Positions 18,502-28,289 of a DNA stretch of 64,000 nucleotides are shown here, in pieces. Under the pieces are notes generated by a model. The model was not told where the DNA came from. It saw only the letters and a list, made by a program, of their open reading frames with translations, and did no database searches. This DNA is from Calothrix sp. PCC 6303 (lineage in GTDB: Bacteria; Cyanobacteriota; Cyanobacteriia; Cyanobacteriales; Nostocaceae). The stretch is from contig NC_019751.1 of assembly GCF_000317435.1 (NCBI RefSeq), positions 4,650,001 through 4,714,000 on the forward strand, in the 5' to 3' direction. A program made the position numbers and the translations under genes. Positions within the stretch are counted from its first letter, which is position 1, and every line of letters starts with the position of its first letter.

Positions 18502-20112
18502 ATGGTAGCACTATCAGACTCAATGGTAGATCCGAAAACGCCATCAGATGTAAAGATCCGCTTTGAGGCACGAAAACCAATCTTAGATCCAACCCTAGGT
18601 ATTGCTGTAACAGTTCCGAAAATAGGTAATCCCCACAATCGTTTAGTCACAATTGGGGATTCTTTGACACATGGTTTTCAAAGTGGGGCGATTTTTAAAA
18701 CGAATTTATCATATCCGGCAATAGTGGCGCGGGAAATGGGTTGGGGAGAGCTACGTTATCCAATTTATGATGGACCTGGAGATGGATTGCCATTAAATTT
18801 AGAATTTTTGGCAAATCAATTGCAGGGTAAATTTGGAGAAAGTGTAAATTGGCTGGATTTCCTTCCTGCTGTGTTGCTTGGTCGCAGCTTAATGGGTCAA
18901 AATGAAAATTATTGGGAACGTGAACAGGAAAAATTTTACCCACCCCAAGGAAAAATCAACCATAACTTGGCAATATATGGTTGGGATTTACGAAATACCC
19001 TTTCTCGCACTGTTGGTACATGTTTTGATGTCTTGGAGAAGGATCAAGCTAAGGACGACTTTTGGCGGCAAGTTCCAACTAATCATAATGAACGGGCAGC
19101 AATTCGGGTATTAAATACTGCCCGTGATGCCAAGAGAACACCCTTAACACCGCTACAAGCTGCAACTGCTTTAGGTGAAGAAGGAAACGACGAAACCGAA
19201 GGTATTGAGACATTAATCGTAATGGTTGGCTCTAATAATGCTCTCGGTTCAATTTTGACATTTAATGTGTCATGGAGTGGCGAAGGCTACGATGATATGA
19301 GTGTGAATGATAAGTATACTGTTTGGCGACCGATTCATTTTAAAGCGGAATTTGATTTGATGGTTGCCGAAATTAAGAAAATTCGTGCTAGACATGTAAT
19401 TTTATCAACAGTACCCCACATTACCATTGCCCCCTTTGCCCGTGGAGTGGGGGATAAAGCTCGGAAGCGATCGCGTTATTTCCCCCACTATACTTTACCG
19501 TGGATCCAAGACCAGGATTTTAACCCCGAAAAACACCCCTGCATTACCGAAAACGAAACTAGGGCAATTGATAGCGCCATCGACCAGTATAATGATCACA
19601 TTACTGAGGTAGTCCGGCAAGCTCGCTTAGAAGGTCGTGATTGGTATCTGCTAGAAACTGCCGGATTGTTAGATAGACTGGCATCACGCCGCTACATCGA
19701 AGATCATACAGCCCGTCCTGATTGGTGGGACGAAGTTGGAGGAGAGTATAAATTACCACCAGAGATTCAGCAATTAAAACCATTTCCAACGTCGCAAATG
19801 TTTGAATCTAACGCCACAGGACGCACTCAAGGGGGGTTATTTTCCCTAGATGGGATTCACCCCACAACTATTGGTTATGGGATTTTGGCGCAGGAAGTGA
19901 TTAAGGTTATGGAGAAAGCCGGGGTTAAGTTTTATCAGGAAGACGGGAAAACTGAGCGAACTGGAGAAATTAAAGTAGATTTTAGTCGCTTGATTGCAGA
20001 AGATACATTGATCTCGAAAACACCCCAGAACGTAACCGAGTTATTTAAATTAGTGGGTGCCATCGATAAACGATTTAATTTGTTTAGTGGCTTATTAAAG
20101 CGGAATTATTAG
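18502..20112 (+). CDS. SGNH/GDSL-type hydrolase
   Basis: The protein has 536 aa, long for the family. Block I with the nucleophilic Ser is TIGDSLTHGF near residue 52. The Gly block is weak, and block III is MVGSNNALGSIL near 246, with the Asn of the oxyanion hole. Block V supplies Asp and His in SLDGIHPTTIGYGILAQ near 452. The catalytic set is therefore complete. Two long inserts between the blocks explain the size. Expected activity is ester or lipid hydrolysis, substrate unknown. There is no signal peptide, so it is probably cytoplasmic. A cluster of dispersed repeats follows the gene. Confidence 0.88.
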   Translation: MVALSDSMVDPKTPSDVKIRFEARKPILDPTLGIAVTVPKIGNPHNRLVTIGDSLTHGFQSGAIFKTNLSYPAIVAREMGWGELRYPIYDGPGDGLPLNLEFLANQLQGKFGESVNWLDFLPAVLLGRSLMGQNENYWEREQEKFYPPQGKINHNLAIYGWDLRNTLSRTVGTCFDVLEKDQAKDDFWRQVPTNHNERAAIRVLNTARDAKRTPLTPLQAATALGEEGNDETEGIETLIVMVGSNNALGSILTFNVSWSGEGYDDMSVNDKYTVWRPIHFKAEFDLMVAEIKKIRARHVILSTVPHITIAPFARGVGDKARKRSRYFPHYTLPWIQDQDFNPEKHPCITENETRAIDSAIDQYNDHITEVVRQARLEGRDWYLLETAGLLDRLASRRYIEDHTARPDWWDEVGGEYKLPPEIQQLKPFPTSQMFESNATGRTQGGLFSLDGIHPTTIGYGILAQEVIKVMEKAGVKFYQEDGKTERTGEIKVDFSRLIAEDTLISKTPQNVTELFKLVGAIDKRFNLFSGLLKRNY

Positions 20113-20124
20113 TTTGATTGCACC

Positions 20125-20150
20125 GTAGGGGCAAACAACCGTTTGCCCTT
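20125..20150. repeat. Palindromic repeat, possible terminator
   Basis: GTAGGGGCAAAC followed by GTTTGCCCTTA forms a hairpin just 13 bp after the GDSL hydrolase stop, followed by an AT-rich run. It is a common cyanobacterial dispersed palindrome and here probably works as a terminator. Confidence 0.6.
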
Positions 20151-20250
20151 ATTATTTTAATAGGTTATTTACTTAATAATTTATATATACGAATCCTATT
20201 TGATTATTGTTGGCGTAGTCTGTGCTTTGCACTTAAAAATTTAAGTATAT

Positions 20251-20283
20251 GTAGGGTGTGTTATGGCTTTAGCCTAACGCACC
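20251..20283. repeat. Dispersed repeat (GTAGGGTGTGTTA...TAACGCACC type)
   Basis: Arms GGTGTGTTATGGC and GCCTAACGCACC pair with a few mismatches. This widespread cyanobacterial repeat lies in the 450-bp gap between the GDSL hydrolase and HEAT-repeat genes and holds no gene of its own. Confidence 0.65.
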
Positions 20284-20326
20284 AAAATTCGGAAGATGGT
20301 ACGCTACATTTCGTGACAACACAACG

Positions 20327-20366
20327 CCAGTCACCTGTTGGCGGGTTCCCCGACATAAGGTGCTGG
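20327..20366. repeat. Dispersed repeat (CCAG...CTGG hairpin)
   Basis: CCAGTCACCT at 20327-20336 pairs with AGGTGCTGG at 20358-20366 with one bulge; inside lies GGCGGG/CCCCG. It is the second of two adjacent repeats in this gap, so the locus acts as a collecting site for such elements. Confidence 0.6.
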
Positions 20367-20563
20367 CTCCCCTAAGTATGTTTCATAAATCAAATATGAG
20401 TCCGATAAATCACCTAAGCATAGCGCAAACTAGGGAAACGTAACTTTCAGATTACATCCAGTCCCCACAGAATTTATTGCAGAAAAACATTAAATAAAAT
20501 GTATCTTTTCTACAAGCTTGAATCAACAGCCTTAGTATAATTTGGTAGCATTCCTTCCCAGTT

Positions 20564-22321
20564 ATGCCCCACAAACACTGTAAATTCCACCGCTTTCTAC
20601 TTTTCCCATTGACATTTATCCTGGTTATTTCCTTTTCCCTACCTTGGGTAAATGCGAAGGAACCAGAACAAATAAAACCGCAAGATTGGCAGATCAATGG
20701 AATTGTTGCAGCACTGAATGATGGATATCCAGAAGTGCAAATTTTGGGATTTCGGGAAATCGCAGAATATCAACTTAAAGATTTAGATAAGCAGAAAGCT
20801 GATAATTTCGCCAAGAAAGCAATTAATCTCCTTCTAGATAAAAATATTGATTTTGATAACTCCGATCCTAGCTATGATATTTTTATTGGATTAAATAATT
20901 TAGGGGATGCTGTCAAACCATACACTAAAGATATTGCCGATATTCTTAAAGATAAAAGTTTTCACCCTGGTGTTCGCGCTAATGCTGCATCTGCGTTGAG
21001 CTATTTAGGGGATGCAGCTAAACCTTATATCAAAGATATCGCTGACATTATCAAAGATAAAAATGCCGATTCTAATCTTCGTAGTCGTGCGGTGTATACA
21101 TTAAGTGAATTGGGAGATGTAGCTCAACCATACATCAAAGATATTGCTGATATTCTCAAGGATAAAACTGTTAATAACGAAGTTCGTGCTAGTGCTGCGT
21201 CTGCGTTGGGAAATTCAGGGGATACAGCTAAACCATATATCAAAGATATCGTTGATATTCTCAAGGATAAAACTGCTAATAACGAAATTCGCTTTAGTGC
21301 TGCATCTGCGTTGGGAAATTTAGGAGATGCAGCTAAACCCTATATTAGGGATATTGCTGATATTCTGAAGGAGAAAAATGTTGATAACAATCTCCGAATT
21401 AATGCTGTGTATGCATTGAGTAAATTAGGAGATACAGCTAAACCCTATCTTAGCGATATTCCTGATTTCATCGAAGATGATAACATTAATAGCAATACTC
21501 GCACTAATATTCCTGAAGTCTTGGGAATTATTAAAGATCGAAATATTGATTATCAAATTCGCATGAGTGCTGCCTATAAATTGGGGAAATTAGGCGATGC
21601 AGTTAAACCCTACGTCAAAGATATTGTCGATATTATTAAAGATAAAAATATTGACCTCGATATTCGCCGTAGTGCTGCTGATATATTTTGGCAATTGGGG
21701 GATGCAGCCACACCCTACATTAAAGATATTCTCGATATTGGCAAGGATAAAACTGAAGACATTAATCTTAACTCTAGTGCTGCCACAGCATTAGGAAATC
21801 TAGGTAAGTTAGCCAAACCATACGTTCAAGATATCCTGAATGTAATTAAAGACAGAAGTTTTCATTCTCACGTTCGGAGTAGTTTTGCGATCGCATTGGG
21901 GAAAATCGAACAATTACAAGTTAATAATCTTGTCGTAGTCCTCGATAATATCTACTATGCCGGAGAATCGGAATTTCATCAATGGCGTTTTCTTAGCTAC
22001 TTGCTTGGTGGTGGTAGCGATGACAGCAAAACCCTGTTGAAATGGGTTGGTTTACCCAAACCCAAATCTATGCCCACCAAACTTAACCGTGATGAAGCCA
22101 TTAAAACCTTAGAGGTATTTACCAAAGCTTGGCAACCCAGCCAAGATTTAGAACGATTGCGGGAAGATTTAGCCGAGAAAATTTCGATTGTGGTTTCCCA
22201 AAAACAAGTAAATTGGCAACCCCAGGATATATTACTCCTGGAAAAGCTGAAAAATAATCTGAATAAAGCTGGTTATGGAAATAAAGCCTGTGGGATTGAA
22301 TCGACAATTAATAGCCTCTAA
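20564..22321 (+). CDS. Exported HEAT-repeat protein
   Basis: The protein has 585 aa. A signal peptide is clear (FLLFPLTFILVISFSLPWVNA). Residues about 95-450 hold nine HEAT-type repeats, most of 37-38 residues, with the pattern LGD.AKPYIKDI.DI.KDK.....R..AA.ALG. Neighbouring copies are nearly identical, e.g. the units around AQPYIKDIADILKDK and AKPYIKDIVDILKDK, which points to recent repeat expansion or gene conversion. The last 130 residues are different (WVGLPKPKSMPTKLNRDEAIKTLEVF) and not recognised. Exported HEAT solenoids normally bind other proteins; no enzyme motif is present. The start context is weak. Confidence 0.85.
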   Translation: MPHKHCKFHRFLLFPLTFILVISFSLPWVNAKEPEQIKPQDWQINGIVAALNDGYPEVQILGFREIAEYQLKDLDKQKADNFAKKAINLLLDKNIDFDNSDPSYDIFIGLNNLGDAVKPYTKDIADILKDKSFHPGVRANAASALSYLGDAAKPYIKDIADIIKDKNADSNLRSRAVYTLSELGDVAQPYIKDIADILKDKTVNNEVRASAASALGNSGDTAKPYIKDIVDILKDKTANNEIRFSAASALGNLGDAAKPYIRDIADILKEKNVDNNLRINAVYALSKLGDTAKPYLSDIPDFIEDDNINSNTRTNIPEVLGIIKDRNIDYQIRMSAAYKLGKLGDAVKPYVKDIVDIIKDKNIDLDIRRSAADIFWQLGDAATPYIKDILDIGKDKTEDINLNSSAATALGNLGKLAKPYVQDILNVIKDRSFHSHVRSSFAIALGKIEQLQVNNLVVVLDNIYYAGESEFHQWRFLSYLLGGGSDDSKTLLKWVGLPKPKSMPTKLNRDEAIKTLEVFTKAWQPSQDLERLREDLAEKISIVVSQKQVNWQPQDILLLEKLKNNLNKAGYGNKACGIESTINSL

Positions 22322-22461
22322 TCTGCGGAATAGTTTACCGCGTTATTGACATACTTCCCGACTATGGTATTCAATATCCAAATATTTCCCAAAATCTGCA
22401 CCCACCAGCTAATCCATCTAGAATAAAAGTAAAGAAAAATTTACTCTTCTTTACTTTAGGT

Positions 22462-25400
22462 ATGAAACGCATCGTTTTAATCGCTGGTTTTGAATCATTT
22501 AATGCTGACTTGTACCGAAAAGCTGCACAGTTAGGGGTTTCTCGTTGTCAAGAATTAGATATCCACATCTTTACTGACAGGGATATTAGTAGCAAACCGG
22601 GGGAAGTAGAAAAAGCTTTAGTTGGTGCGGATGTATTTTTTGGCAGTTTGTTATTTGATTATGACCAGGTAATGTGGTTACGCGATCGCATTTCCCAAAT
22701 ACCCATACGTTTGGTGTTTGAATCAGCCTTAGAATTGATGAGTTGTACCAAAATTGGTGCTTTTGCCATTGGCGACAAACCCAAGGGAATGCCCAAACCT
22801 GTTAAGTTTATTTTAGATAAGTTTAGTAATGGCAAGGAAGAGGATAAGCTTGCAGGCTATATTAGTTTCCTGAAAATAGGACCTAAATTACTCAAATTCT
22901 TACCGTTTGGCAAAGTACAGGATCTCCGCAACTGGCTAATTGTCTACGGTTATTGGAATGCAGGGGGAACAGAGAATGTTGCAGCTTTGTTTTGGGTGCT
23001 TGCCGAGAAATATCTAAATTTACCTGTTGGGGATATTCCCCCAGTTATAGAAACCCCCAATATAGGTTTACTCCACCCTGAATATCAAGGTTATTTTGAA
23101 TCCCCCCAAGCTTACTTAAAATGGTATCAACACAGGGATAATTCTCCATGTCCTCACCAAAAACCGATAATTGGGATTCTCCTCTACCGCAAACATGTTA
23201 TTACCAAGCAACCTTATATTCCCCAACTAATTCGCAACTTCGAGGATGCAGGTTTAATTCCCCTCCCCATTTTTATCAACGGAGTGGAGGGACATGTTGC
23301 AGTGCGGGATTTGATGACGACTGAGTATGAAACACAACAAAGACTTCAGGGAAATAATGCCACTCTTTCCCTTTCCAAGCAAGCAGTAAAAGTTGATGCA
23401 ATTGTCTCCACCATTGGTTTTCCGCTAGTTGGGGGACCAGCAGGTTCTATGGAAGCTGGTAGACAAGTAGAAGTAGCAAAAAATATTCTCTCAGCTAAGA
23501 ATGTTCCGTACTTTGTCGCTGCACCCCTGCTAATTCAAGATATTCACTCCTGGACAAGGCAAGGTATTGGGGGTTTACAAAGCGTCGTATTATACTCATT
23601 ACCCGAACTTGATGGGGCAATTGATACTGTACCTTTGGGTGGTTTGGTAGGTGAAGATATTTATTTGGTACCAGAGAGGGTACAGCGGTTAATTGGTAGG
23701 GTGAAAAGTTGGATCAATTTGCACCGAAAAGCTCCCAGTGAGCGGAAAATTGCCATTATTCTCTATGGTTTTCCACCGGGATATGGGGCAACCGGAACCG
23801 CAGCTTTATTAAATGTTCCCAAGAGTTTAATTAAGTTTTTAACAGCTTTGAAAACTCAAGGTTATGACATCCCTAATTTGCCGGAAGATGGGGAAGAATT
23901 GATTCGCTTGGTGAAGGAAAAGGATGAGGGAGAATTTACTACAGTTAATGTGAGAACCTTGGAAAAATGGCTAGGTTATCTCCAAACTAAGCGGATTGAG
24001 CAGCAATGGCAATCTCTAAATAAAAGCGGCATAAAGACTTTTGGAGACGAGTTACAAGTAGGTGGATTGGAGTTGGGAAATATTTGGATTGGAGTTCAAC
24101 CACCTTTAGGAATCAACGGTGATCCGATGCGGTTGATGTTTGAACGGGATATGACACCCCATCCTCAATATGCGGCTTATTATAAATGGTTACAAAATGA
24201 ATTCCAAGCTGATGCGGTTGTGCATTTTGGAATGCATGGAACAGTGGAATGGTTGCCCGGTTCTCCGTTAGGAAATACAGGTTATTCTTGGTCTGATATC
24301 TTATTGGGTAATCTGCCAAATTTATATATCTATGCCGCAAACAACCCTTCAGAATCAATCTTAGCTAAACGTCGAGGTTATGGGGTATTAATTTCGCATA
24401 ATGTTCCTCCCTATGGACGTGCGGGTTTATATAAGGAGTTGTTAACTGTAAGAGATTTAATTAGTGAGTATCGAGAAGATCCGGAAAAAAATTACCTACT
24501 TAAAGAAGGTATTTGTAAGAAAATTCTCGACACAGGTTTAGATGCCGACTACCCCTTTACCGAAGGTAAGAAACTAGGCATTGCTTTAACACCTGAGAAT
24601 ATCAAGATGTTTAGTAATCATGCATTTAATGATTACTTAGTAAGTTTATACGAATATCTACAATTTTTAGAAAATCGTTTATTCTCATCTGGTTTACATG
24701 TCTTGGGTGAAGCACCAAACGAAGAATCAATGCAGTCATATTTAGATGCATATTTTAGTGAAGGATATCACGAGGAAGAAGCAAATAAAATTCGACAATT
24801 ACTATCCCAAAACACTGATGAAATCACCAACTTACTTCGAGGTTTAAATGGCGAATATATTCCCCCAGCCCCTGGAGGTGACTTACTCCGAGATGGGGCA
24901 GGTGTATTACCAACTGGAAGAAATATTCATGCTTTAGACCCTTACCGAATGCCTTCTCCTGCTGCATATGAAAGGGGTAGGGAGATAGCTCAAAAAATCC
25001 TTCAGCAGAACCTGGAAATTAACGGCAAATATCCGGAAACTGTAGCAGTTATGTTGTGGGGTTTAGATGCAATCAAAACTAAAGGTGAATCCTTGGGGAT
25101 TCTTTTAGAATTGGTTGGCGCAGAACCTGTAAAGGAAGGAACAGGAAGAATAGTTAGATATGAATTAAAACCTTTAGCAGAAGTTGGACATCCCAGAATT
25201 GATGTTTTAGCTAATTTATCAGGGATTTTTCGTGATAGTTTTGTGAATATTATTGAACTATTAGATGACTTATTTGAACGTGCAGCAAATGCAGATGAAT
25301 CAGAGACAGAGAACTTTATTAAAAAACATGCTTTGGCTTTAAAATCTCAAGGTGTGGAGAATGCTTCCGCCAGATTGTTTTCTAACCCCGCAGGTGATTT

Positions 25401-26091
25401 TGGATCTTTAGTTAATGATCAAGTTGTGGATGGGAACTGGGAAAATGGTGATGAATTGGGAAATACCTGGCAAAGTCGTAACGGTTTTAGTTATGGCAGA
25501 AAAGATAAAGGACAAGCACGTCCAGAAATTTTACAAACATTACTAAAAACCACAACTCAAATAGTTCAAGAAATTGACTCTGTGGAATATGGATTAACTG
25601 ATATTCAAGAATACTACGCGAATACGGGGGGATTAAAGAAAGCAGCAGAAAAACAAGGTGAAAAAAAGGTAAAAACTAGCTTTGTGGAAAGTTTTTCCAA
25701 GGATACAACACCTCGTGATTTAGATGATTTACTCCGGATGGAATACCGTACCAAATTACTAAATCCTAAATGGGCGGAAGCAATGGTAAATCAAGGTTCC
25801 GGCGGTGCCTATGAGGTCTCTCAGCGCATGACAGCATTAATTGGTTGGGGGGGTACTGCCGATTTTACAGATGACTGGGTTTACGAACAAGCTGCTGATA
25901 CCTATGCTTTTGATAGCGAGATGGCAGATAAATTACGTCAAGCAAATCCTGAAGCTTTTCGCAATATTATTGGCAGAATGTTAGAAGCAAATGGGAGGGG
26001 TTTTTGGGACGCAGATGCAGAGAAATTGGAGAAATTACGGCAGTTATATGATGTAACGGATGAGGCTTTGGAGGGGGTTGCAGCAAAATAA
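22462..26091 (+). CDS. CobN/BchH-type chelatase large subunit
   Basis: The protein has 1209 aa. It has the CobN/magnesium-chelatase H body: an N-terminal domain opening with RIVLIAGFESFNADLYRKA, the middle VHFGMHGTVEWLPG motif near residue 590, LYIYAANNPSESILAKRRGYGVLISH, and the late RDSFVNIIELLDDLFERA. It ends in the conserved WGGTADFTDDWVYEQAADTY. It lacks the roughly 100-residue N-terminal extension of ChlH (about 1330 aa), so it is the shorter second homologue that cyanobacteria carry (Slr1211-like). Such proteins are annotated as either cobaltochelatase CobN or BchH, and metal and substrate are not settled. No chelatase I or D partner gene is near. The ATG at 22462 follows a TTTAGG motif. 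Confidence 0.85.
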   Translation: MKRIVLIAGFESFNADLYRKAAQLGVSRCQELDIHIFTDRDISSKPGEVEKALVGADVFFGSLLFDYDQVMWLRDRISQIPIRLVFESALELMSCTKIGAFAIGDKPKGMPKPVKFILDKFSNGKEEDKLAGYISFLKIGPKLLKFLPFGKVQDLRNWLIVYGYWNAGGTENVAALFWVLAEKYLNLPVGDIPPVIETPNIGLLHPEYQGYFESPQAYLKWYQHRDNSPCPHQKPIIGILLYRKHVITKQPYIPQLIRNFEDAGLIPLPIFINGVEGHVAVRDLMTTEYETQQRLQGNNATLSLSKQAVKVDAIVSTIGFPLVGGPAGSMEAGRQVEVAKNILSAKNVPYFVAAPLLIQDIHSWTRQGIGGLQSVVLYSLPELDGAIDTVPLGGLVGEDIYLVPERVQRLIGRVKSWINLHRKAPSERKIAIILYGFPPGYGATGTAALLNVPKSLIKFLTALKTQGYDIPNLPEDGEELIRLVKEKDEGEFTTVNVRTLEKWLGYLQTKRIEQQWQSLNKSGIKTFGDELQVGGLELGNIWIGVQPPLGINGDPMRLMFERDMTPHPQYAAYYKWLQNEFQADAVVHFGMHGTVEWLPGSPLGNTGYSWSDILLGNLPNLYIYAANNPSESILAKRRGYGVLISHNVPPYGRAGLYKELLTVRDLISEYREDPEKNYLLKEGICKKILDTGLDADYPFTEGKKLGIALTPENIKMFSNHAFNDYLVSLYEYLQFLENRLFSSGLHVLGEAPNEESMQSYLDAYFSEGYHEEEANKIRQLLSQNTDEITNLLRGLNGEYIPPAPGGDLLRDGAGVLPTGRNIHALDPYRMPSPAAYERGREIAQKILQQNLEINGKYPETVAVMLWGLDAIKTKGESLGILLELVGAEPVKEGTGRIVRYELKPLAEVGHPRIDVLANLSGIFRDSFVNIIELLDDLFERAANADESETENFIKKHALALKSQGVENASARLFSNPAGDFGSLVNDQVVDGNWENGDELGNTWQSRNGFSYGRKDKGQARPEILQTLLKTTTQIVQEIDSVEYGLTDIQEYYANTGGLKKAAEKQGEKKVKTSFVESFSKDTTPRDLDDLLRMEYRTKLLNPKWAEAMVNQGSGGAYEVSQRMTALIGWGGTADFTDDWVYEQAADTYAFDSEMADKLRQANPEAFRNIIGRMLEANGRGFWDADAEKLEKLRQLYDVTDEALEGVAAK

Positions 26092-26120
26092 GCTACCGAA
26101 AGTTACCATTCAACAATAGC

Positions 26121-26900
26121 TTACTCTTCCCATGCTTGCTGCATTAGTCGAAAACCGACAGGATCATATTCTGCTAATTGCCGACGCGTAAAAGGATAAA
26201 AATCATTATTGCCGAAATATGCTTCCGAAAGCTCGGCAAAATACTCTATAGCATTGGTTAATGCATAGGCTTTTCTCTTTGTACCGTTGGCATAATCAAC
26301 AGATTTATACAGATGATGATTCACAGCTTCTTGATATGCATGTATAATCCCATTGTAGGATTCACCTAATACTAAAAAATGGTATGCATGGGACAATTCA
26401 TGTAGTATCATCCAAGGCTGATCTAGACGCGACCATTGTACAAAATTATCTGCATTGGAAATTTCTACACTACCTGCTTTTTGTGGATGATAACCATTTA
26501 GCTGAAGCCATTTAGCAGAAATATGAAACTCAGCAGCACTATTACTTTTTCGCTGCCATTCAACCCATATTTTCACTTTTTGTAAAGCGTGCCATGATTT
26601 TACTGGCATCACATCATGAATTTTTTGTAGTTGTGACTTTAATTCTTTGCGTGCTTCATTAGCTTGGGATTGGTGTTGGAGTAATTCTTGGCTGAAAAGA
26701 ACTGTAAAGCCTTGGATTGAGTAACTTTTATAAGTGGATATTGGCATTAATGCATATCCTAACCAAGGCTTGAGCATCACTATCATGAAAGAGCAAATAA
26801 TGACAGCAATAAAGTTAACTTTATAAGTAGTGATAATATTTAAATTTGTCTTAAATTTCGCTATTTCCAGTATCCGTATCCAGCTAGATTGTTGTTTCAC
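26121..26900 (-). CDS. Membrane-anchored putative zinc metallopeptidase
   Basis: The protein has 259 aa. A single membrane helix lies near residues 28-50 (VNFIAVIICSFMIVMLKPWLGYAL), so the bulk is probably outside the cytoplasm. The catalytic HExxH is in MILHELSHAYHF near 166, and a downstream EYFAELSEAYFG near 220 offers the third ligand Glu, as in gluzincins. The combination recalls the anthrax lethal factor-like and related peptidase groups, but I cannot name the family with certainty. It is convergent with the chelatase gene (29 bp). Substrate unknown. Confidence 0.75.
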   Translation of the reverse strand: MKQQSSWIRILEIAKFKTNLNIITTYKVNFIAVIICSFMIVMLKPWLGYALMPISTYKSYSIQGFTVLFSQELLQHQSQANEARKELKSQLQKIHDVMPVKSWHALQKVKIWVEWQRKSNSAAEFHISAKWLQLNGYHPQKAGSVEISNADNFVQWSRLDQPWMILHELSHAYHFLVLGESYNGIIHAYQEAVNHHLYKSVDYANGTKRKAYALTNAIEYFAELSEAYFGNNDFYPFTRRQLAEYDPVGFRLMQQAWEE

Positions 26901-26967
26901 CAGAATATACTTTTTATTATTAAAAATGATATTAATAGATTAATTATACTTGATTCCCAAAAAATAT

Positions 26968-27000
26968 ATACCCCCGACTTCTTGAAGAAATCGGGGATAT
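26968..27000. repeat. Palindromic repeat (CCCCCGA...TCGGGG type)
   Basis: ATACCCCCGACTTCTT pairs with AAGAAATCGGGGATAT with a very short loop. It lies between two minus-strand genes, about 54 bp beyond the stop of the upstream one, where it could act as a terminator. Related to 16801-16838. Confidence 0.65.
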
Positions 27001-27053
27001 AAAACCCCTTATAATTTGATGCTTAATGGATGTTTGATGCATTTGGCTCAAGG

Positions 27054-27434
27054 TTACAGCCAATCACGATAAGCTGTAATTTCATTGACACTAATTTCAA
27101 ATGGCATTCCTTTTCCAGTGGGTGGATAAACGCGGATTTTGGCATCACCTGAAAATTTTTCTAGTTGTTTACCAATTTGGGGAATATTACTAACTATATG
27201 CCAGTAGCTAATGATGTCTGGACAGTCAATAACAATTTTCACCGTTGATGCATTTGTCGTGATATACCACTGGCAATTTGTGAGTAATGCCTGGGTTATT
27301 TGATCACAAGATTCAAGAACACATCTCCCGATGGAACGTTCTAGTTCCACCTGGATAATTCTATCTTGCTGTGTGATTTTTGCCGGAGGCATATCATCTG
27401 GAGGAAGTGTTGATTTTTTCATTTTACAAGCCAT
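27054..27434 (-). CDS. Hypothetical protein
   Basis: The protein has 126 aa and is not recognised. It is soluble, with alternating beta-strand-like segments (VKIVIDCPDIISYWHIV, AKIRVYPPTGKGMPFEI). An internal Met at residue 6 (MKKSTLPPDDMPP) is another possible start, and no convincing ribosome site separates them. It is the last of a group of small minus-strand genes running from about 29.3 kb; the spacing to the next one (about 190 bp) suggests a separate transcript. Confidence 0.65.
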   Translation of the reverse strand: MACKMKKSTLPPDDMPPAKITQQDRIIQVELERSIGRCVLESCDQITQALLTNCQWYITTNASTVKIVIDCPDIISYWHIVSNIPQIGKQLEKFSGDAKIRVYPPTGKGMPFEISVNEITAYRDWL

Positions 27435-27621
27435 TTTTTGTTTGAGGCTAGCACTTACAGCATTTTTTAAAACTGTATTTCATCAACTTTAAATATGCTG
27501 TATCTACTCAACTGAAAATCAGTAGGTTGAAATGAATTTACATCTTTTAAGGATCAAATTCGTGAATCACAATTAGCACCAATATTTTATATTTTAAAGA
27601 GAGATTCACTTAAGATTTTTT

Positions 27622-27957
27622 CTATGCTGCAATTAGATGTAATTCTAACCATAAACGTGGATCAGAATCTTTTAATGTGGATTTTGGATCGCGTAATAAT
27701 CTTGTTGCATTTAAGAACACTACTTGCATTAATCCCATATTATCTGCTATCTCTCGAAATACTTCTTTTCTAGCTTGGATATAAGGCATTATATCCATTG
27801 TGCAGTAGATACCGACATATCGTAAACGTCTAGGAGGTCGTCCCCAATATGAGGTAATTATCTTCACGTAACAGCCATCCAAAAGTTCCCCGACAGCTGG
27901 ATAATATTCCTGGATTATTCGCGTGAATTCTTTAGCTAGGAGGTCTTCTGTATTCAT
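27622..27957 (-). CDS. Hypothetical protein
   Basis: The protein has 111 aa and is not recognised. It is soluble and mixed alpha/beta; a GRPPRRLRYVGIYCTMDIMPYIQARKEV region and a C-terminal RLWLELHLIAA are the most distinctive parts. No signal peptide and no metal-binding pattern. It lies between two AT-rich gaps in the run of small minus-strand genes. Confidence 0.65.
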   Translation of the reverse strand: MNTEDLLAKEFTRIIQEYYPAVGELLDGCYVKIITSYWGRPPRRLRYVGIYCTMDIMPYIQARKEVFREIADNMGLMQVVFLNATRLLRDPKSTLKDSDPRLWLELHLIAA

Positions 27958-28289
27958 TGGAAAAAACCGTAGCGTCTATCACGTTATAAACATAGCATAT
28001 ATTTATTGATATAAAATGCTAAAAAGGTAATATTTATAGTTATTTAAAATGTTACTGTAAAACAAAAAGACTTTGCGCTAAATTCACAAAGTCTAATTAG
28101 AAGTCAGATTTTATTTACCATCACTGAAATCGCTATTTGCTATATTTATAGTTGACCATAGCAAACCTAGCAGAAGCCTAGCCTTTTAAGGGAAAAGTTT
28201 TTATTTTCGCTTTTTTGCTCCCTTCAAAAAGCCGCCTCTTACCTTGATTGACAGAGGATTTATGATCAATTAGCTGCAAGTATTAGGAT
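27958..28289. other. Intergenic region, no gene seen
   Basis: About 330 bp between small minus-strand genes. An imperfect hairpin AAGGGA...TCCCTT near 28188-28225, with T-rich runs inside, is the only structure noted. It could end transcription of the upstream 103-aa gene. Confidence 0.4.

Noticed and set aside
20118-20375. 85-codon frame after the GDSL hydrolase
   Set aside because: It runs through three dispersed palindromic repeats, and its residues show no domain.
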